Source of the DNA: an uncultured Alphaproteobacteria bacterium
GTDB taxonomy: Bacteria; Pseudomonadota; Alphaproteobacteria; RF32; CAG-239
Length of the DNA stretch: 64,000 nt
Direction: 5' to 3'
Assembly (NCBI GenBank): GCA_944392275.1
Contig: CALXWA010000006.1
Coordinates: 21,811 to 85,810, forward strand
A program made the position numbers and the translations under genes. The notes beneath the pieces are model-generated. The model had not been told where the DNA came from and searched no databases. It saw only the letters and a list, made by a program, of their open reading frames with translations. This document shows positions 62,871-64,000 of this stretch, one piece after another. The first letter of the stretch is position 1. Each line of letters starts with the position of its first letter.

Positions 62871-63006
62871 TTATCATAAAGCGAAGGGGGCAAAAAATCA
62901 TTAAGAATCTTGAAAATATACAAAGTTTTGAGGTGTTGCCTAATGTTTATATTGTCCACTCAAGACAACTTATAAAAATAAATTTCCTTTTGTCTTTTCT
63001 TAAAAC

Positions 63007-63037
63007 AAAAAAAGGAATCCAAAATGAGGATTCCTTT
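63007..63037 (-). terminator. Terminator of infC
   Basis: The 10-bp stem AAAGGAATCC/GGATTCCTTT reads into TTTTTTGTTTT on the minus strand, about 20 bases after the infC stop. Confidence 0.85.
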
Positions 63038-63056
63038 TGTTTGAAATTGTATGATT

Positions 63057-63596
63057 TTATTTTTCCGGAGCAATCATCATCATCATTTGTTTGCCGTCTA
63101 ATTTGGGTTCCGAATCGATTTTATACAAACCGTCCAAATCATCCAACAAGCGAGTGAATAATGTTTTACCCAAATCATTGCTCATTTCTCGGCCTTTAAA
63201 ACGCATGGTAAATTTAACTTTATTACCATCGGCCAAAAATTTTTTAGCTTGTTTGACTTTTACTTCATAGTCATGTGTATCAATCATTGGGCGAAGCTTT
63301 AGTTCTTTTATCTCAATAACTTTTTGATTCTTTTTGGCTTCGGCTTTTCTTTTTTGCATTTCATATTTGTATTTACCAAAGTCGAGAATCTTACATACAG
63401 GAGGAACAGCTTGGGGAGAAATTTCAATCAGGTCAAGTCCCGCATCATCGGCTGCTTGAAGAGCCTCTCGAATCGAAACAATCCCACGATTTTCATTATT
63501 TTCATCAATTAAACGTACTTCTTTTACTCTAATTTCTTCATTAATACGCGGCCCGTCTTCATTTCGTACTGGCGTATTGATATTTTCTTTAGCTAT
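63057..63596 (-). CDS. infC: Translation initiation factor IF-3 with ATA start
   Basis: IF-3 checks start codon choice and prevents premature subunit joining. The 179-residue protein reads through NTPVRNEDGPRINEEIRVKEV, the N-terminal domain with PPVCKILDFGKYKYE, and the C-terminal domain with KFTMRFKGREMS and PEKLDGKQ-like PKLDGKQMMMM. No ATG, GTG or TTG lies in frame before residue 80, and a stop (63609-63611) closes the frame five codons upstream. The only well-placed start is ATA at 63594-63596, 5 bases after AGGAGG. Non-canonical infC starts (AUU in Escherichia coli) are known to allow self-repression. Confidence 0.93.
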   Translation of the reverse strand: MAKENINTPVRNEDGPRINEEIRVKEVRLIDENNENRGIVSIREALQAADDAGLDLIEISPQAVPPVCKILDFGKYKYEMQKRKAEAKKNQKVIEIKELKLRPMIDTHDYEVKVKQAKKFLADGNKVKFTMRFKGREMSNDLGKTLFTRLLDDLDGLYKIDSEPKLDGKQMMMMIAPEK

Positions 63597-64000
63597 TGTA
63601 GCCTCCTCTTATTGTTGTTAAAAAAATCTTATTTATAATACTAAAGTAATAAAAACATTCAAGCATTAATTAAAGGAATCTTCCAGTTTTAGAACGAATC
63701 TTTACGGCTTTTTTGTTTTCTTAAACTTAATATTTATGGTCAAATTATCAAGACTAAAAAACTTGACTTGAAAAAAAATATCAATTAATATCCTTTTCTA
63801 TCAAACGGTTAAAACTTTTTTTAACAAATAATTAAAATTTTTTGAAAAAAGTTATTGACATCTCCTTCAGAGTGTCATATAAACCACCTCGCTGACGATG
63901 ATGGCTTAGAAAAAAAGTTTTTCAGAGTTGGTAGTTATAGGACAGAGTAAATAAGAGAAGAGGATACGCAGACAGTGTGTTTAGCGACATAAAGTCTGTG
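63597..64000 (+). other. Divergent regulatory region and probable rRNA leader
   Basis: On the minus strand the first bases hold the infC ribosome site (AGGAGG, 63602-63607). On the plus strand a strong promoter at 63855-63883 leads into a transcribed-looking stretch to the window end, with a CAGAC/GTCTG pairing at about 63970-63997. No gene is seen. The region fits the leader of an rRNA operon; the 16S gene itself would lie beyond the window. Confidence 0.45.
63855..63883 (+). promoter_or_regulatory. rRNA-operon-type promoter
   Basis: A consensus TTGACA (63855-63860) and TATAAA (63878-63883) are 17 bases apart. The sequence just downstream (ACCACCTCGCTGACG) resembles the start region of alphaproteobacterial rRNA operons. 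The leader runs past the right edge. Confidence 0.6.

Noticed and set aside
63324..63512. A plus-strand frame opposite the N-terminal part of infC
   Set aside because: It lies over sequence that encodes conserved IF-3 when read on the minus strand from the ATA start.

Overview
The window is a gene-dense, AT-rich stretch of an alphaproteobacterial chromosome that uses the standard code, with TGA as a stop. The lineage call rests on gene content and order. The F0 ATP synthase operon (atpI-B-E-F'-F) is separate from F1, with both b and b' subunits. A DciA/DUF721 gene precedes a DsbA-like gene. The order ftsE-ftsX-ydcF-plsC-DUF2125-like is present, as are ruvC-ruvA-ruvB-ybgC-tolQ-tolR-tolA and pal-cpoB-tilS. 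The low GC, the many lineage-specific orphan genes and one Bacteroidetes-like insert suggest a host- or gut-associated lineage. That habitat is inference, and no species can be named from the sequence alone.

Layout. 1-3.8 kb: dciA-like (cut by the left edge), a thioredoxin-fold DsbA-like protein, and the F0 operon. 3.8-6.3 kb: prephenate dehydratase, an exported protein and an outer-membrane barrel. 6.4-9.9 kb: two minus-strand genes (an exported barrel-like protein and an 896-residue lipoprotein) whose lipoprotein signal, codon choice and leader look Bacteroidetes-like. 10.3-13.2 kb: ppdK behind a structured leader. 14.4-19.3 kb: pal, cpoB, tilS, smpB, tadA, rluB-type synthase, rsmD. 19.3-27.1 kb: envelope and division genes (ftsEX, plsC), ispA-xseB, an ArsR-type regulator and rnd. 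27.2-32.8 kb: two orphan genes, aspS and a Pmp-like autotransporter. 32.9-38.3 kb: rmlACDB (dTDP-L-rhamnose), an Fe-S/FAD oxidoreductase, tRNA-Thr and an orphan membrane protein. 38.5-43 kb: a ParB-fold-like protein, motAB, and a compact cysteine-rich cassette (membrane CxxC protein, helical protein, glutaredoxin-like lipoprotein, tandem-HTH regulator). 43-48.5 kb: surface polysaccharide genes (ugd, two glycosyltransferases, an MprF-type membrane protein) and a MORN-repeat lipoprotein. 48.5-52.7 kb: a second thioredoxin-like exported protein, aminopeptidase P, prmA and a lipoprotein. 52.8-60.7 kb: yebC, ruvC, an orphan, ruvAB, ybgC, tolQRA and a membrane protein. 60.8-63.6 kb: ligA and infC. 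The last bases look like the promoter and leader of an rRNA operon that begins outside the window.

Most genes are housekeeping. The places worth a second look are the 40.8-43.0 kb redox cassette with its palindromic promoter, the 6.4-9.9 kb foreign pair, infC with a forced ATA start, the split tol-pal cluster lacking tolB, and a set of orphan genes without Shine-Dalgarno sequences, several sharing a TTTTGTCTAAA-like element near their promoters. No insertion sequences, CRISPR arrays or prophage genes were seen.
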